NCBI GenBank assembly: GCA_017521065.1
Contig: JAFXEA010000226.1
Location: forward strand, 1 to 6,872
Origin: Kiritimatiellia bacterium
GTDB lineage: Bacteria; Verrucomicrobiota; Kiritimatiellia; RFP12; UBA1067
Direction: 5' to 3'
Length of the DNA stretch: 6,872 nucleotides
Made by a program: the position numbers and the translations under genes. Positions 5,147 through 6,872 of this stretch are shown in pieces (within the stretch, counting starts at the first letter, position 1; the number at the start of each line of letters is the position of its first letter). The notes beneath the pieces are model-generated. The model saw nothing but the letters and a program-made list of their open reading frames with translations, was not told the origin of the DNA and did no database searches.

Positions 5147-6481
5147 ATGCAAAGAGACGTCTACAAGAAAATCATCTCCTGGAACAACAGCCGCAAACGT
5201 AAGCCACTCATTCTCATGGGGGCAAGGCAGGTCGGGAAAACCTGGCTGATGGATGCGTTCGCCAACGAATTCTATCCAGACTCACATGTCAAGATCGATC
5301 TTCAGAGAGATGACTTGCTGAGAGAGCGGATCGACCGCTCGAACATCGACCCCAAAACAATTATCGATCTTATTCAGATGTCAACAGGGAAACATATCAT
5401 TCCAGGAAAGACACTTCTGCTCATCGATGAAATACAGGAATCACATAAGGCACTGAACTCCCTGAAATACTTCAATCAGGAGATGCCTGAACTCGCCATA
5501 ATCGTTGCAGGATCACTGCTCGGCCTCGCAATGGGAAAATCGAGCGAAACCCGCAAAGGGAAGCAGAGAGGTTCCTTTCCTGTCGGAAAAGTAAGTTTCC
5601 TCGACGTTCATCCCATGTCCTTCACTGAATTTGTCCGTGCGATAGACAACCCGTTCCGCTTGAAAGCCCTTGAAAACGGAGACTGGAAACTTATAGAGTC
5701 GCAGCAGGAAGACTACAAGAACCTTCTCCGAAAATATCTTTTCATCGGGGGGATGCCTGAAGCCGTCTCCAATTTCACCGAGAATCAGGATTTCATGGAA
5801 GTACGCAGGACTCAGAATGAGATACTCGCAGCTTACGATGCCGATTTCGTAAAGCACGCTCCGCCGGAACTCCTTGCAAAAATACGGCTGCTTTGGAAGA
5901 ACATCCCGGCACAGCTTGCGAAGGATAACAAGAAATTCATCTATACCGCCCTCAAAAGCGGTGCGCGTGCGCGCGAATACGAATCAGCCCTCAACTGGCT
6001 CGACGATGCAGGGATGATACATCAGATATTCCGAGCCGCACCGCCGCGACTGCCGCTTGCTTCATACCAGGATTTCTCCGCCTTCAAGCTGTATATGCAC
6101 GACGTAGGGCTCCTTGGCGCAATGTCCGTCACCACGCCCCAAATGCTTCTTGACCACAACGCGCTTTTCACAAACTTCAAAGGAGCCCTTGCGGAGCAAT
6201 TTGTTCTTCAAGAACTTGTATCAGAAGGAATCGCGCCAAACTACTGGACATCCGATTCCGGGAATGCCGAAGTTGAATTCGTGATCCAGGGCACAACCGC
6301 CGTATTTCCCGTCGAAGCAAAGGCCGGTATCAACACCAAGGCAAAAAGTCTCAAAATTTTCAGGGAACTTTTCAATCCTCCATATGCAATCCGTACATCC
6401 TTGCAGCCTCATCATGACGGCGCGGACGTAAAAGATATTCCTCTATATGCATTTGGGCGACATATAGTAAATTTAACCTAA
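5147..6481 (+). CDS. AAA family ATPase with C-terminal DUF4143 (PD-(D/E)XK-like) domain
   Basis: This 444-residue protein has the usual length and order for the AAA_14/DUF4143 family. The Walker A motif is GARQVGKT (25-32), Walker B is TLLLIDEIQ (89-97, Asp94-Glu95), and a sensor-like IIVAGSLLG spans 118-126. PMSFTEF (156-162) and YLFIGGMPEAV (197-207) are family hallmarks, with a winged-helix-like stretch after them. The DUF4143 part follows from about 225, including ALAEQFVLQEL (347-357), WTSDSGNAEVEFVI (367-380) and FPVEAKAG (387-394). The last two match a degenerate PD-(D/E)XK core (Glu376/Glu378, then Glu390-x-Lys392). The protein is cytoplasmic, with no signal or membrane segment. The role of the family is unsettled: it is often found as accessory, multi-copy genes, and nucleic-acid processing or nucleotide-dependent regulation are possibilities. 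It stands alone, facing away from the operon, with tandem dyads directly upstream. Confidence 0.92.
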   Translation: MQRDVYKKIISWNNSRKRKPLILMGARQVGKTWLMDAFANEFYPDSHVKIDLQRDDLLRERIDRSNIDPKTIIDLIQMSTGKHIIPGKTLLLIDEIQESHKALNSLKYFNQEMPELAIIVAGSLLGLAMGKSSETRKGKQRGSFPVGKVSFLDVHPMSFTEFVRAIDNPFRLKALENGDWKLIESQQEDYKNLLRKYLFIGGMPEAVSNFTENQDFMEVRRTQNEILAAYDADFVKHAPPELLAKIRLLWKNIPAQLAKDNKKFIYTALKSGARAREYESALNWLDDAGMIHQIFRAAPPRLPLASYQDFSAFKLYMHDVGLLGAMSVTTPQMLLDHNALFTNFKGALAEQFVLQELVSEGIAPNYWTSDSGNAEVEFVIQGTTAVFPVEAKAGINTKAKSLKIFRELFNPPYAIRTSLQPHHDGADVKDIPLYAFGRHIVNLT

Positions 6482-6509
6482 ATTCGGCAGTTGGACGAGT
6501 TCTTTTTTA

Positions 6510-6525
6510 ACGCAGAGGCGCAGAG
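6510..6525. repeat. ACGCAGAG / GCGCAGAG tandem direct repeat
   Basis: ACGCAGAGGCGCAGAG consists of two 8-base units that differ only in the first base, preceded by a run of six T. From memory, similar strings recur as dispersed repeats in many environmental bacteria. No gene of that context is seen beside it here, and this link was not checked. Confidence 0.4.
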
Positions 6526-6567
6526 TTTTACCTTGTCACGAAGTTCCTCATCAATCAAGCAGAACTA

Positions 6568-6585
6568 CGGGGCTAAACAGCCCCG
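6568..6585. terminator. GC-rich hairpin, possible terminator of the ATPase gene
   Basis: CGGGGCTAAACAGCCCCG forms a perfect 7-bp stem with an AAAC loop, 86 bases after the ATPase stop codon. It lacks a following T tract (CCCATCAC instead), so intrinsic termination is uncertain. It may be a dispersed palindromic repeat or a mRNA-end stabiliser. Confidence 0.4.
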
Positions 6586-6655
6586 CCCATCACTTTGCGG
6601 CGCGATCAAATACCACACACGAGTACAAAGGCAAATTAATAAGTTCATCTCCTTG

Positions 6656-6699
6656 TGGCTATAATTACCCCCATTTATAGCCATTACATGGCTATTTTT
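6656..6699 (+). promoter_or_regulatory. Mutually exclusive hairpins, terminator- or operator-like
   Basis: Segment A TGGCTATAA (6656-6664) pairs perfectly with segment B TTATAGCCA (6675-6683) over a 10-base loop. Part of B, ATAGCCAT (6677-6684), also pairs perfectly with segment C ATGGCTAT (6688-6695) over a 3-base TAC loop, and C runs into TTTT (6696-6699). A:B and B:C exclude each other. B:C plus the T run looks like a weak intrinsic terminator, and A:B would be the antiterminator. A also contains a TATAAT (6660-6665) on the plus strand, so an operator over a promoter is an alternative reading. Confidence 0.45.
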
Positions 6700-6872
6700 G
6701 ACCCCAACTATAGCAAACCACCACCCAAAATTTCGCAATCCCCCACACTATATCTGGAGTTTACCCATTTTTTCTCGTACCGTCGATCCATGCAGTGCTT
6801 GCCCCGAATCTGTGGGCAGTACCGACCCAACCGTACTCCCGGCACGAAAAGTGGTGTTGGCGCTTGCGTGCG
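6688..6872 (+). CDS. Possible 5' part of an unrecognised gene, running off the right edge
   Basis: From the ATG at 6688 the frame is open for 61 codons to the edge, beginning MAIFDPNYSKPPPKISQ and later rich in Arg, Pro and Cys. A TATAAT at 6660-6665 lies in a fitting place for a promoter, but no ribosome binding site precedes the ATG. The start codon also lies inside segment C of the hairpin set. No family was recognised. A minus-strand frame over 6708-6872 is open as well, which shows that stop codons are simply scarce in this C-rich stretch. Confidence 0.2.
   Translation, partial: MAIFDPNYSKPPPKISQSPTLYLEFTHFFSYRRSMQCLPRICGQYRPNRTPGTKSGVGACV

Larger units (their letters stand above)
6482..6872. 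other. Right intergenic region with repeats and hairpins
   Basis: No confidently assigned gene is present after the ATPase stop. The region holds a short direct repeat (6510-6525), a GC-rich hairpin (6568-6585), competing hairpins (6656-6699) and a doubtful open frame from 6688. C-rich strings each followed by TATA recur three times (about 6668-6680, 6702-6712 and 6740-6751). Confidence 0.7.

Noticed and set aside
6708..6872. Minus-strand open frame of 54 codons entering from the right edge
   Set aside because: It has no recognisable domain and a composition typical of a C-rich non-coding stretch, and a competing plus-strand frame is open over the same bases.

Overview
The window most resembles a chromosomal piece from the Planctomycetes-Verrucomicrobia-Chlamydiae group, probably an anaerobic Kiritimatiellota/Verrucomicrobiota or Lentisphaerota relative. 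This is inferred from gene content only: an exported protein that joins an autotransporter-type beta-strand repeat to a right-handed beta-helix and a choice-of-anchor-Q-like segment, a DUF1080 (3-keto-disaccharide hydrolase family) lipoprotein, an acetylxylan-esterase-like alpha/beta hydrolase, and an AAA/DUF4143 ATPase. No rRNA or other phylogenetic marker is present.

Layout. Bases 1-4452 hold three genes read leftwards. In transcription order they are a 950-residue exported beta-helix protein (4452-1600), a 234-residue DUF1080 protein (1539-835), and an alpha/beta hydrolase whose C-terminus is cut off by the left edge (817-1). Gaps of 60 and 17 bases, a ribosome binding site before each gene, the same strand and an export signal on each product suggest one operon. 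Its likely role is binding or processing glycans at the cell surface or in the periplasm. The hydrolase has a histidine where the catalytic serine is expected.

Bases 4453-5146 are a divergent intergenic region dense in DNA structure. Going rightwards it contains a TATAAT promoter for the operon, a 17-bp perfect palindrome, small hairpins beside TTTCGTG direct repeats, a 119-base cloverleaf-like nest of four stems (4665-4783), a second TATA box followed by the same 10-mer found at the operon promoter, and three tandem 33-bp units (5017-5109). Each of the first two units carries an inverted repeat, and the third overlaps the -35 region of the rightward gene.

Bases 5147-6481 encode a complete 444-residue AAA ATPase with a C-terminal DUF4143/PD-(D/E)XK-like domain. 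Bases 6482-6872 carry no confidently assigned gene. They hold a short direct repeat, a GC-rich hairpin, a set of mutually exclusive hairpins and a doubtful open frame that runs off the right edge.

The most unusual signals are the cloverleaf element, the 33-bp tandem dyads ahead of the ATPase gene, the competing hairpins at 6656-6699 and the Ser-to-His change in the hydrolase. All assignments come from reading the sequence. No database search or folding program was run.
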